Origin: Perlucidibaca sp.
Lineage (GTDB): Bacteria > Pseudomonadota > Gammaproteobacteria > Pseudomonadales > Moraxellaceae
Assembly: GCA_023265995.1 (NCBI GenBank)
Contig: JAHFSA010000002.1
Location: 248,001-312,000, forward strand
Direction of reading: 5' to 3'
Length of the DNA: 64,000 bases
The position numbers were made by a program, and so were the translations under genes. Numbering within the stretch: the first letter of the stretch is position 1; every line of letters begins with the position of its first letter. The notes beneath the pieces are model-generated. The model was not told the origin of the DNA. It did no database searches and saw only the letters and a list, made by a program, of their open reading frames with translations. Positions 1-9,290 of the stretch are shown in pieces.

Positions 1-6
1 CCGGGC

Positions 7-699
7 ATGCCCCTGAGCAATCGCGTCTTCGCCGAATTCCTTGGCACCTTCTGGCTGGTATTCGGCGGCTGCGGCAGCGCTGTGCTGGCAGCGGCCTTTC
101 CCGATGTCGGTATCGGCCTGGCCGGTGTGTCGCTGGCCTTCGGTCTCACCGTGCTGACCATGGCCTACGCCATCGGCCACATTTCCGGCTGCCATCTCAA
201 CCCGGCGGTTTCGGTCGGACTCTATGTCGGCGGACGCTTCAGCGGCCGTGACCTGCTGCCCTACATCGTCGCCCAGGTGCTCGGTGCCATTGCCGCCGCG
301 GCACTGCTGCACGTGATCGCCAGCGGCCAGGCCGGCTTCGTGTCGACCACGCTGGCCGCCAACGGCTATGGCGAGCACTCGCCCGGCCACTTCAGCGCCA
401 ATGCCGGTCTGATCATGGAAGTGGTCATGACCTTCATGTTCCTCATGATCATCCTCGGTGCCACCGACAAGCGCGCGCCGGCCGGCTTCGCGCCCATCGC
501 CATCGGCCTCGGTCTGACCCTGATCCATCTCATCAGCATTCCGGTCACCAACACCTCGGTGAATCCGGCGCGCAGCACCGGTCCGGCACTGCTGGTCGGC
601 GGCTGGGCACTGCAGCAGCTCTGGCTGTTCTGGATTGCTCCCATCGTCGGCGCCATCCTCGCCGGCGTCAGCTATCGTTGCCTGTCGCGCGAAGACTGA
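7..699 (+). CDS. aqpZ: Aquaporin Z, water channel
   Basis: A 230-residue MIP-family channel of the inner membrane that lets water cross passively. Both NPA half-helix motifs are visible (NPAVS near residue 64 and NPARS near 185), the N-terminus [17 protein letters not shown] is that of AqpZ, and a His in the fifth helix (TLIHLIS) together with the Arg after the second NPA forms the narrow water-type selectivity filter. Six hydrophobic segments are present and the length equals the family norm. The start at the window edge fits the family N-terminus, so the gene looks complete, but its promoter lies outside the window. A hairpin separates it from the tus genes. Confidence 0.95.
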   Translation: MPLSNRVFAEFLGTFWLVFGGCGSAVLAAAFPDVGIGLAGVSLAFGLTVLTMAYAIGHISGCHLNPAVSVGLYVGGRFSGRDLLPYIVAQVLGAIAAAALLHVIASGQAGFVSTTLAANGYGEHSPGHFSANAGLIMEVVMTFMFLMIILGATDKRAPAGFAPIAIGLGLTLIHLISIPVTNTSVNPARSTGPALLVGGWALQQLWLFWIAPIVGAILAGVSYRCLSRED

Positions 700-744
700 G
701 AGCCCGGGAAAGCGGAAGCCTAAACGTCACGACTGGGATATCCT

Positions 745-771
745 AAGGGCCTGCATAGTTACCAGGCCCTT
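745..771 (+). terminator. Hairpin between aqpZ and tusD
   Basis: A perfect 9-bp inverted repeat (AAGGGCCTG / CAGGCCCTT) with a 9-nt loop lies 9 nt before the tusD ATG. It may terminate aqpZ transcription, but there is no real T-tract, so it could instead be a leader hairpin that influences tusD translation, which has no obvious Shine-Dalgarno. Confidence 0.4.
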
Positions 772-780
772 GGGTTGTCC

Positions 781-1170
781 ATGCGCTTCGCCCTCTTCGT
801 CACCGCTGCCCCCGATCAGGAAGCTGCCTTCCAGGCCTGGCGTTTTGCCGAGACGGCACTGGCCGAAGGTCATGAAGTTCTGCGCGTGTTCTTTGCCGGT
901 GCCGCCGTGGCTCATGGCAACGGACTCAACACCCCCGCCCGCGATGAAACCGGTCTGACCCGACGCTGGCAGGAGCTGCAGCAACGCCATGGTCTCGATC
1001 TGGTGATCTGTGTCGCCGCCGCGCTCAGGCGTGGTGTGCTCGATGCCGACAATGCCCGCAGCTGGGAACAGCCGCACGCCAACCTCGCCAGCGGCTTCGT
1101 CATCAGCGGCCTCGGCCAGCTCGCCGAGGCGCAGCTGCAGACCGATCGCCTCGTCACGTTCCCGGGCTGA
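781..1170 (+). CDS. tusD: Sulfurtransferase TusD (DsrE family)
   Basis: Subunit of the TusBCD complex, which takes persulfide sulfur from TusA and passes it to TusE for MnmA-dependent 2-thiolation of the wobble uridine in tRNAs. The DsrE fold is recognisable and the catalytic cysteine sits in the diagnostic context VICVAAALRRGV. An upstream in-frame TTG at 775 exists, but the ATG at 781 gives the family N-terminus (MRFALFVTAAP). It is followed 3 nt later by tusC, and the D-C-B-E order is that of gammaproteobacterial tus/dsr loci. TusA and MnmA are not in this window. Confidence 0.93.
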   Translation: MRFALFVTAAPDQEAAFQAWRFAETALAEGHEVLRVFFAGAAVAHGNGLNTPARDETGLTRRWQELQQRHGLDLVICVAAALRRGVLDADNARSWEQPHANLASGFVISGLGQLAEAQLQTDRLVTFPG

Positions 1171-1173
1171 CCC

Positions 1174-1527
1174 ATGCGCCTGCTCTACATCGCCGCTCAC
1201 GCCCCCTACGTCAACGACAGCGCCCAGGAGCTGCTCGACACCCTGCTGGTCGCCGCCAGCTTCGGCGCCGAAGTCGCCGTGCTGTTCCAGGATGACGGCA
1301 TCTGGCAGCTCCTGCCCGGACAGGATGGCAGTGTTCTTGGCCGCCGTAGCCTGGGCGCCCAGCTTGATGCCCTGCCGCTGTTCGAGGTCGACAGGCTCTA
1401 TGTCGATGGCCGCTCGATGAGCGAGCGCGGCCTCAGCGAGACCGATCTGCTGCTGCCGGTCACGACCCTCGACGGTCCCGGCCTCGCCGCTCTGCTGGCC
1501 AGCCATGACCAGGTGATCCGCCTGTGA
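1174..1527 (+). CDS. tusC: Sulfurtransferase complex subunit TusC
   Basis: 117-residue DsrF-type protein, the non-catalytic middle subunit of the TusBCD heterohexamer. Recognised from the N-terminal MRLLYIAAHAPYVND and the FQDDGIWQLLPGQ segment, and by its position between tusD and tusB. Its stop codon overlaps the GTG start of tusB (GTGA), which implies translational coupling and stoichiometric synthesis. Confidence 0.9.
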   Translation: MRLLYIAAHAPYVNDSAQELLDTLLVAASFGAEVAVLFQDDGIWQLLPGQDGSVLGRRSLGAQLDALPLFEVDRLYVDGRSMSERGLSETDLLLPVTTLDGPGLAALLASHDQVIRL

Positions 1528-1796
1528 CTACCCTGCACATTCTCTACGGCAGCGAGCTGCCCGCCTCGCTGCTGCGCCTCTGGTCCGACGGCGATGCCCT
1601 GCTGCTCGCCGGCGCCAGCGTCACCCTGGCCCTGCGCCCCGGTCTCGCGCTGCCCCGGCCCTGCCACGCCCTGACCGATGCCGTGCACGCACGTGGTCTG
1701 GCGGAGCGCTGGCCGAGCGGGGACATCACGCTGATCGACAGCGCCGGCTGGGTCGCGCTGGTCGCCCGCCACGACAAGAGCCTGAGCTGGTCATGA
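1524..1796 (+). CDS. tusB: Sulfurtransferase complex subunit TusB
   Basis: 90-residue DsrH-type protein, third subunit of TusBCD. It starts with GTG inside the tusC stop and ends in an ATGA overlap with tusE. The N-terminus TLHILYGSELPAS and the short length fit TusB/DsrH. Function is assigned partly from position because this subunit is the least conserved of the three. Confidence 0.85.
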   Translation: MTTLHILYGSELPASLLRLWSDGDALLLAGASVTLALRPGLALPRPCHALTDAVHARGLAERWPSGDITLIDSAGWVALVARHDKSLSWS

Positions 1797-2161
1797 CCGG
1801 CAGTACAGGTGTGTTCTGGGACATGTCGCGGCTGGATCGTGCACGCTTCGATCCGGCCCTGTTCGATCACGAGGGTTTCCTGCGCGACCCGACACAATGG
1901 CATGACGAGCTGGCCGACGAGATCGCGCGCTGCCTGGGTCTGACCCTGGCTCCCGCGCATCGCCGCGTGCTCGCCGCCTGCCGCGACTTCCACGCCCGCT
2001 ACCAGCGCATGCCGACCACGCGCGTGTTCGTGAAGTATCTCGGCGAAACCCTGGGTGCCGATTTCGGCAGCAGCGCCGCCCTCATGCAGCTGTTTCCCGA
2101 CACCCCCATGCGTCTGGTGGCGCTCTGCGCCGGCCTGCCCAAGCCTCCCAACTGCTTTTGA
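1793..2161 (+). CDS. tusE: TusE/DsrC-family sulfur carrier
   Basis: 122-residue DsrC-fold protein that accepts persulfide from TusD and interacts with MnmA and tRNA during 2-thiouridine synthesis. The family C-terminal tail is present (AGLPKPPNCF) with the sulfur-carrying cysteine as the penultimate residue. A second cysteine lies 9 residues earlier, which is not the spacing of the second redox cysteine of dissimilatory DsrC, so TusE is preferred over a sulfite-reductase partner; no dsrAB is nearby. The middle segment PTTRVFVKYLGETLGADF is also family-typical. Its ATG overlaps the tusB stop. Confidence 0.92.
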   Translation: MTGSTGVFWDMSRLDRARFDPALFDHEGFLRDPTQWHDELADEIARCLGLTLAPAHRRVLAACRDFHARYQRMPTTRVFVKYLGETLGADFGSSAALMQLFPDTPMRLVALCAGLPKPPNCF

Positions 2162-2216
2162 TCCGCCTCGAACCAGGCGCATGCTGTAGCAGCAACATCG
2201 TGTCAGAGTCACCATC

Positions 2217-3236
2217 ATGGTCATGAAGAACATCTACAAGACAGCCGAGCATCCGTTTGCGCAGTACGTGCGCATCCTCGGCAAGGGCAAGACCTCCAGT
2301 CGCTCGCTGACGCTGGCAGAGGCGCATGCGGCCATGGCCATGATCCTGGCCGGCGAGGTCGAGGAGGTCCAGCTCGGCGCCTTCCTCATGCTGCTGCGCG
2401 TCAAGGAGGAAAGTCCGGAGGAGCTGGCCGGCTTCGTCATGGCCGCTCGCGATGCCATACGCCAGCGTCGTGCCGAGGTGCTCGGCAGCGCCGACAGCCT
2501 GCAGGTCGATCTCGACTGGTCCTCCTATGCCGGCAAGCGCAAGCACTATCCCTGGTTCCTGCTCGCGGTGAAGATCCTCGCCGCCCGTGGCGTGCGTGTG
2601 TTCATGCACGGGGCCAGCGGCCACACCATCAATCGTCTCTACACCGAGGCCGTGCTGCCCGAGCTCGGCCTGCCGGTCTGCGACAGCTGGCAGGCCGTCG
2701 CGCCGGCACTGGCCGAGCACGGCTTCGCCTATCTGTCGCTGGATCAGCTCTGCCCGCCGCTGGGCGAGATCATCCAGCTGCGCAACGTGCTCGGCCTGCG
2801 CTCGCCGGTACACACGCTGGCGCGCCTGCTCAATCCGCTGGATGCGCCGCATGTGCTGCAGGCCATCTTCCATCCCGCCTATCGCGCCTCGCATCAGCAG
2901 GCTGCCGCCCTGCTCGGCTATGCCAACAGCTGCGTGATAAAGGGTGAAGGTGGCGAGATCGAACGCAATCCGGACGGCCTCTGCCTGGCCAAGCAGATCG
3001 TTGCCGGCGAGCTGGCCGAAGAGGAGTGGCCGGCGCTGTTCCCGCTCCGTCACGAGCCCGAGGAGGCCTTCGACCTGACCCGTTTCCTCGCCGTCTGGCG
3101 CGGTGAAGCCCGCCACGAATACGGCGAAATGGCTGTCATCGGCACCCTGGCACTGGCGCTGCGCGTGCTGCGTCGTGCCGACAGCCAGGATGCCGCGCTG
3201 ACACTGGCGACGCAGTGGTGGCAGGAGCGGACCTGA
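2217..3236 (+). CDS. ybiB: YbiB/TrpD2-family protein
   Basis: 339-residue protein of the nucleoside phosphorylase/anthranilate phosphoribosyltransferase fold, clade TrpD2/YbiB. E. coli YbiB is known as a nucleic-acid-binding dimer rather than a tryptophan enzyme. The sequence shows the N-terminal helical domain (EVQLGAFLMLLRVKEESPEE), then the alpha/beta domain with GVRVFMHGASGH and LRNVLGLRSPVHTLARLLNP. There is no trp operon around it. A second ATG at 2223 is an alternative start. The downstream DUF1853 gene starts within its last codons, so the two are probably co-transcribed. Confidence 0.85.
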   Translation: MVMKNIYKTAEHPFAQYVRILGKGKTSSRSLTLAEAHAAMAMILAGEVEEVQLGAFLMLLRVKEESPEELAGFVMAARDAIRQRRAEVLGSADSLQVDLDWSSYAGKRKHYPWFLLAVKILAARGVRVFMHGASGHTINRLYTEAVLPELGLPVCDSWQAVAPALAEHGFAYLSLDQLCPPLGEIIQLRNVLGLRSPVHTLARLLNPLDAPHVLQAIFHPAYRASHQQAAALLGYANSCVIKGEGGEIERNPDGLCLAKQIVAGELAEEEWPALFPLRHEPEEAFDLTRFLAVWRGEARHEYGEMAVIGTLALALRVLRRADSQDAALTLATQWWQERT

Positions 3237-4195
3237 ACAAGCCCGGGCAGGATGCGCCGGCTGCGGCCCCCTGGCTGCGCTGGCGGCATCAGGCCGTGCG
3301 CGACCTGGCTTGGGTCATCGCCAGTCCGCCGCTGCTGCGCCCGCCCGCCGACAATGACTCCCGCCACGGCGACAACAGCCCGCGCTGGCTGGATCAGGCC
3401 TGGTGCAACCAGGCTCTGACGGCCAGCAACGACTGGCTGGCCGGCCTCGACCTGGACTCCGAGCCGCTGCTGACGCATCTGGAGCGGGAGCACGACCACC
3501 GCCTCGGCAGCCACTTCGAGAGCCTGCTGGCCTTCTGGCTGGCGTGGCCGGCCAACCCGCAGTACGAACTGCTCGCTCGCAACCTGCCGCTGCGCTGTGA
3601 CGGCCGCACGCTGGGCGAATTCGACTTTCTCGTGCGCGATCGCATCAGCTCGGAAGTACAGCACTGGGAGGTGGCGGTGAAGTTCTTCCTGGGCGTGCAG
3701 CCGGGAGGACAGGCGCGGCACTGGGTAGGTCCCGGCTTGCGCGACCGCCTCGACCTCAAGCTCGATCATCTGCGTCAGCACCAGCTGCGCCTGGCCAGCA
3801 GCCCGGCCGGTCGCCGCCTGCTCGCCGAGCGCGGACTGACGGCAGTACGCCCGGTCTGTCTGGTCAAGGGTTGTCTGTTCTATCCCGCCGACGCCGATCG
3901 CCCGACCTGGGCTGCACATGCTGCCGCGCCTGGTCATCTGCAAGGCTGGTGGCAGGACCACGCCGGCTTCATGGCGCGCTGGGGCGCTGCCGACCTGCGC
4001 TGGCTGCGGCTGCCCAAGGCCAACTGGATGACTGCCGTGGTCGATGCCGAGCTGCCCGGACCGACCATGACCGCCTCTGAACTGCTCGCCGGGCTGCCGC
4101 TCGCAGGACCGCGTTCGGCCATTTGTGTGGTCGGTCTGCGCGATGGCCGCGAGATCACTCGCGGCTTCGTCGTGGCGGAAGACTGGCCGGACTGA
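3215..4195 (+). CDS. DUF1853 family protein
   Basis: 326-residue soluble protein of a family without assigned function. Recognisable segments are LTHLEREHDHRLGSHFESLL, YELLARNLPLR and LGEFDFLVRD followed by HWEVAVKFFLG. The D/E...K arrangement (EFDFLV, then EVAVKF) looks like a PD-(D/E)XK nuclease-type core, but this is my inference and not an established activity. The start is uncertain: GTG at 3215 or 3218 both lie inside the ybiB coding sequence. It is convergent with the TSP3 lipoprotein gene. Confidence 0.7.
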   Translation: MVAGADLNKPGQDAPAAAPWLRWRHQAVRDLAWVIASPPLLRPPADNDSRHGDNSPRWLDQAWCNQALTASNDWLAGLDLDSEPLLTHLEREHDHRLGSHFESLLAFWLAWPANPQYELLARNLPLRCDGRTLGEFDFLVRDRISSEVQHWEVAVKFFLGVQPGGQARHWVGPGLRDRLDLKLDHLRQHQLRLASSPAGRRLLAERGLTAVRPVCLVKGCLFYPADADRPTWAAHAAAPGHLQGWWQDHAGFMARWGAADLRWLRLPKANWMTAVVDAELPGPTMTASELLAGLPLAGPRSAICVVGLRDGREITRGFVVAEDWPD

Positions 4196-4220
4196 ACGTC
4201 AGCGGCCGCTCGGGCGCCCG

Positions 4221-5951
4221 TCAGGGCGCCTTGGTGCAGGCCGCATAGATATTCAGCGCGAAATTCACGCTGGCCACGCCGGACACAGTGATGCGTATGC
4301 CGTCGAAGGGCTGGGTGCTGGTGAACTTGTAGAGCTGCCTGCTGCTGTCATTGAGCGCGCCCAGCAGATCCAGGCCAAGCAAACCGCCACTCGCGGTCGA
4401 CTCCTGCAAGGTATTGCCGAGATAGCTCTCCACCGTGATGTTGCTGATCAGGCTGAGCTGCAGCAACCCGTCCGGACTGGCGACCAGGAAGCCGAGCTGG
4501 GTGCCCGTCACGAATACCGTCGGCGAGGTGACCTGCAGCGAAACACCGCTGCCGAGCAGGCCCAGCGGTATCTGCGCCAGCGCGAAGCTGTTGCTGTCGG
4601 CATCGATGACATTGCCCGGATTGCTGAGCGAGCAGCCGAGGCAGGTCAGTGCCGGCAGCGTGCCGTCGATGCTGGTGCCAACCGTCGCCGGCGCCAGCAG
4701 CGGCCGGAAGTCGGTGATGCCGGCCACGGCGCACTGCGAGAGCGGCGTGCTGTCGCAGACATCACCTATGCCATCACCATCGGAATCGAGCTGATTGGCG
4801 TTGGCCACCAGCGCGCAGTTGTCGGAGGTGTTGGGCACGCCATCGCCATCGCTATCGGTGTCGCAGGCATCACCCAGGCCATCGCCGTCCAGATCGGCCT
4901 GATTGCTGTTGGCAATCAGCGGGCAGTTGTCCGTGGTATCGGCCACACCATCGCCATCATCGTCGCCATCGCAGACGTCACCGACGCCATTGCTGTTGAG
5001 GTCGGCCTGGTTGGTATTGGCCACCAGCGGGCAGTTGTCGATGATATCCAGCACGCCGTCGTTGTCATCATCGGTGTCGCAGGCATCACCAAAGGCATCG
5101 CCATCGACATTGCTCTGCAGCGGATTGGGAATCAGCAGGCAGTTGTCCGTGGCGTCCGGCACGCCGTCGCCATCACGATCCTCGCAGGCATCACCGATGC
5201 CGTTGCTGTTGCTGTCCTGCTGGCCCGGATTGGCGATCAGCGGGCAGTTGTCACTGCCGTTGGCGACGCCGTCGCCATCGGTGTCCACGTCGCAGGCGTT
5301 GCCTATGCCGTCATGATCGTTGTCCTCCTGGCCCGGGTTGGCCACCAGGCGGCAGTTGTCGCTGCTGTTGGGCACGCCATCGCCATCGTCATCGTTGTCG
5401 CAGGCATCGCCGACACCATCGTGATCGGTATCGGTCTGCGTCGGATTGGCCACCAGCGGGCAGTTGTCGACACCATTGACGATGCCGTCGCCATCCGTGT
5501 CGGTGCTGCTGTCGCAGGCATTGCCCAGGCCATCGCCATCGCTGTCGGTCTGCGCGGCATTGGCGATCAGCGGGCAGTTGTCGGAGGTATCGGCGACACC
5601 ATCGCCGTCGTCATCGCTGTCGCAGGCATTGCCCATGTCGTCATGGTCGGTGTCGGTCTGCGTGGCATTGGCCACCAGCGGGCAGTTGTCGGTGACATCG
5701 GCGACACCATCACCGTCATCATCGCTGTCGCAGGCATTGCCTGTGCCATCGTGGTCGGTATCGGTCTGTGCCGGATTGGCCACCAGCGGGCAGTTGTCCA
5801 GAGTGCTGGCGATGCCGTCACCGTCGCCATCTCCGCTGTTTACGCTGCCACCCGTACCACCGCTGCCATCGGCGCGGCAGGCGGCCAGCACGACGGCCAT
5901 GAACAGGGCAATGACGACACGCAGCCAGCGTGCCTGACGTTGAATGATCAT
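4221..5951 (-). CDS. Thrombospondin type-3 repeat lipoprotein
   Basis: 576-residue predicted lipoprotein. The start at 5951 is chosen because it is preceded by GGGAGG and opens a lipoprotein signal (charged N-terminus, hydrophobic stretch, lipobox VLAAC near residue 25). Residues from about 40 to 400 are ten tandem units of the TSP3 type, each with DNCPLVAN-like and DxDxDGxGDACD-like motifs that bind calcium in the family. The C-terminal ~175 residues form a separate non-repetitive beta-rich domain with two cysteines near its start (TCLGC). TSP3 repeats are known as Ca-dependent stalks in OmpA-type and adhesion proteins; here the stalk presumably holds the C-terminal domain away from the membrane. 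No partner gene is adjacent. Confidence 0.85.
   Translation of the reverse strand: MIIQRQARWLRVVIALFMAVVLAACRADGSGGTGGSVNSGDGDGDGIASTLDNCPLVANPAQTDTDHDGTGNACDSDDDGDGVADVTDNCPLVANATQTDTDHDDMGNACDSDDDGDGVADTSDNCPLIANAAQTDSDGDGLGNACDSSTDTDGDGIVNGVDNCPLVANPTQTDTDHDGVGDACDNDDDGDGVPNSSDNCRLVANPGQEDNDHDGIGNACDVDTDGDGVANGSDNCPLIANPGQQDSNSNGIGDACEDRDGDGVPDATDNCLLIPNPLQSNVDGDAFGDACDTDDDNDGVLDIIDNCPLVANTNQADLNSNGVGDVCDGDDDGDGVADTTDNCPLIANSNQADLDGDGLGDACDTDSDGDGVPNTSDNCALVANANQLDSDGDGIGDVCDSTPLSQCAVAGITDFRPLLAPATVGTSIDGTLPALTCLGCSLSNPGNVIDADSNSFALAQIPLGLLGSGVSLQVTSPTVFVTGTQLGFLVASPDGLLQLSLISNITVESYLGNTLQESTASGGLLGLDLLGALNDSSRQLYKFTSTQPFDGIRITVSGVASVNFALNIYAACTKAP
4750..5830 (-). repeat. Ten tandem TSP3-encoding repeats
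   Basis: About ten in-frame units of roughly 108 bp. The recurring GGGCAGTTGTC and TCGCAGGCATC strings on the + strand correspond to DNCP and DACD. Units differ at third positions and in the spacer residues, so they are old repeats rather than a recent expansion. The regular composition creates long open frames on the other strands that are not genes. Confidence 0.85.
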
Positions 5952-6184
5952 GATCGCAACCTCCCTGTTGGATACGGCAACCGTGCATCCACACGGCGAA
6001 CCACAGGCGACAGCGCTCCAGCACTGGCCGGCCGGTTGCAAGAAATGCTCCCGACCATGCAATTGACCGTTTTCTGACCATACACCCTATTGGCCCAGGA
6101 CTGACAGCACTCCTTCTGCCCGGCGGCGTACGGGGCCATGCCGGCAACCGGAACCTGGCGGTCACAAATTGGTCTGGCCACCAC

Positions 6185-6215
6185 TTGTCGGCCGATATTC
6201 GGTCGTGCCTATAAT
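6185..6215 (+). promoter_or_regulatory. Candidate sigma-70 promoter of gbsR-like/cioAB
   Basis: A perfect TATAAT lies at 6210-6215 with TTGTCG at 6185-6190 as a possible -35, spaced 19 bp, which is long. The position, about 30 nt before the regulator ATG, is reasonable. The -10 overlaps the palindrome described next. Confidence 0.5.
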
Positions 6216-6233
6216 TTCAGTAATTCCTGAAAT
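6214..6233. promoter_or_regulatory. Palindromic operator upstream of GbsR-type regulator
   Basis: Perfect 7-bp arms ATTTCAG / CTGAAAT with a 6-bp centre, starting within the -10 box and covering the expected transcription start. This is where an autorepressing winged-helix regulator of the MarR/GbsR type would bind, so it probably controls both the regulator and cioAB. Confidence 0.6.
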
Positions 6234-6244
6234 GGCAGACAAGC

Positions 6245-6836
6245 ATGAAACTGACACCCCTGGTGCAGACCTTTGTCCTCCACTTCGGCGAGATGGGCAG
6301 CCGCTGGGGCATCAACCGCACCGTCGGCCAGATCTACGCCCTGCTCTATCTCTCGCCGACCCCGCTGCATGCCGGCGACATCGCCGACGTACTCGGCTTC
6401 TCGCGCTCGAACGTCAGCATGGGCCTGAAGGAGCTGGCGTCCTGGCGCCTCATCCGCCTCAAGCATCTGCCCGATGACCGTCGCGACTACTTCACCGCGC
6501 CCGATGACGTCTGGGACATCTTCAAGACCCTGGCCGAGGAGCGGCGCAAGCGCGAAATCGAGCCGACGCTGTCGGTATTGCGTGATGCCCTGCTGGAAAA
6601 GGCCACCAACGACGCCGACCAGCACGCCCAGGTGCGCATGCAGGCCATGCACGACCTTATCGAGCTGGTCACGAAATGGATGGATGATCTGCAGGGCATG
6701 GACCCGCGATCGCTGGAACGCCTCATGCGCTTCGGCTCGCGCCTGCTCAAGCTCCTGGATCTGCGCCCGCGCGGAGATGGCGATGACGGCCTGATCCCGG
6801 ACCCGGAAACCCTGCTGCTGGAAGAGGACGAACACC

Positions 6837-6844
<8 letters not shown>
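6245..6844 (+). CDS. GbsR/MarR-type winged-helix transcriptional regulator
   Basis: 199-residue DNA-binding protein. Residues ~20-90 form the winged helix: WGINRTVGQIYALLYLSPTP, then DIADVLGFSRSNVSMGLKEL as the helix-turn-helix and DDRRDYF as the wing. The architecture and the FGEMGSRWGINRTVGQ opening are those of GbsR-like proteins rather than classical MarR. A helical dimerisation region follows. Its last codons overlap the start of cioA by 8 nt, so it is almost certainly co-transcribed with the oxidase and is the natural candidate for its regulator. The inducing signal cannot be read from the sequence. Confidence 0.85.
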
Positions 6845-8194
<1,350 letters not shown>

Positions 8195-8198
<4 letters not shown>

Positions 8199-9208
8199 TA
8201 CTGCCCTGGATTCCCGATCATGCCCTGCCGCTGATCTTCGCCGGCCTCATGGGCCTGGCGCTGCTGCTCTACGGTCTGCTCGACGGTCTCGATCTCGGCG
8301 TCGGCGTGCTCATGCGCCGCGCCGACAGCGACGACAAGGACATGATGATCGCCTCCATCGGCCCCTTCTGGGATGCCAACGAGACCTGGCTGGTGCTCGG
8401 CATCGGCCTGCTGCTGGTGGCATTCCCGGTCGCCCACGGCATCATTCTCGGCGCGCTCTACGTGCCGGTGGCGGTACTGCTGGCCGGCCTCATCCTGCGT
8501 GGCGTCGCCTTCGACTTCCGCGTCAAGGCGAAAGCCGACCACAAGCCACTGTGGAATGCCGTGTTCTACCTCGGCTCGCTGCTCGCCAGCCTGGCCCAGG
8601 GCTACATGCTCGGCTACTACCTGACCGACTTCGCGCCGACCTGGACGGCACACCTGTTCGCTGCCTTCATCGGGCTCTGCTTTGTCGCCGGCTATGCCCT
8701 GCTCGGTGCCGGCTGGCTGATCATGAAGACCGAAGGCTTCCTGCAGCAGCGCGCGGTGCGCTGGGCCCGTGGCGCGCTCTGGCTGACTGCCGCCGGCATC
8801 GCCGCCATTTCCCTGGCCACGCCGATTGTGTCCGCGCGCATGGCCGAGCGCTGGTTCAGTCTGCCCAACCTGTACTTCCTGCTGCCTGTGCCGGTGCTGA
8901 CCACCGCGCTGGTGCTGCTGCTCGACCGCGTGCTGGCCGGCATGCTCGGCGAAGAGGAAGTACGCTGGAGCTGGGTGCCGTTCGCCGGCACCGTGCTGCT
9001 CTTCGTGCTGGCCTCGGGCGGACTGGCCTACAGCCTCTTCCCCTACCTGCTGATCGACCGCATGACCTTCTGGGAGGCCGCGTCGGCACCGGAAGCGCTG
9101 CGCGTGGTGCTGGCCGGCGCCATGGTCGTGCTGCCGGTCATCCTGATCTACACGGCGTACTCGTACCGTGTCTTCTGGGGCAAGGCCGAACCGCTGACCT
9201 ACCGCTGA
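8195..9208 (+). CDS. cioB: bd-type quinol oxidase subunit II
   Basis: 337-residue membrane partner of CioA. Typical segments are LYGLLDGLDLGVGVLMR at the N-terminus, PFWDANETWLVLGIGLLLVAFP and LRGVAFDFR. The start ATG overlaps the cioA stop. No small CydX/DUF2474-type third subunit is apparent in the 80 nt that follow before the next gene, although such proteins are short and easily missed. Confidence 0.93.
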
Positions 9209-9290
9209 TCCGAAGACGGCCGGAGGGCGGGACAGTACAAAAAACAAGCTAATCTTGTCCTTGTTCACTCCAGGGACAGGAGCAGCAGGC

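Noticed and set aside
4750-5830. CRISPR-like regular repeats
   Set aside because: Repeats are ~108 bp in-frame coding units with diverged third positions; no 28-37 bp repeat/spacer structure and no cas genes.
4125-6077. 650-residue open frame on the + strand antisense to the TSP3 gene
   Set aside because: Composition is produced by the tandem repeats of the minus-strand gene; the sequence is an Ile/Val/Ala-Gly-rich artefact with no start signal, and the minus frame has a signal peptide and known repeats.
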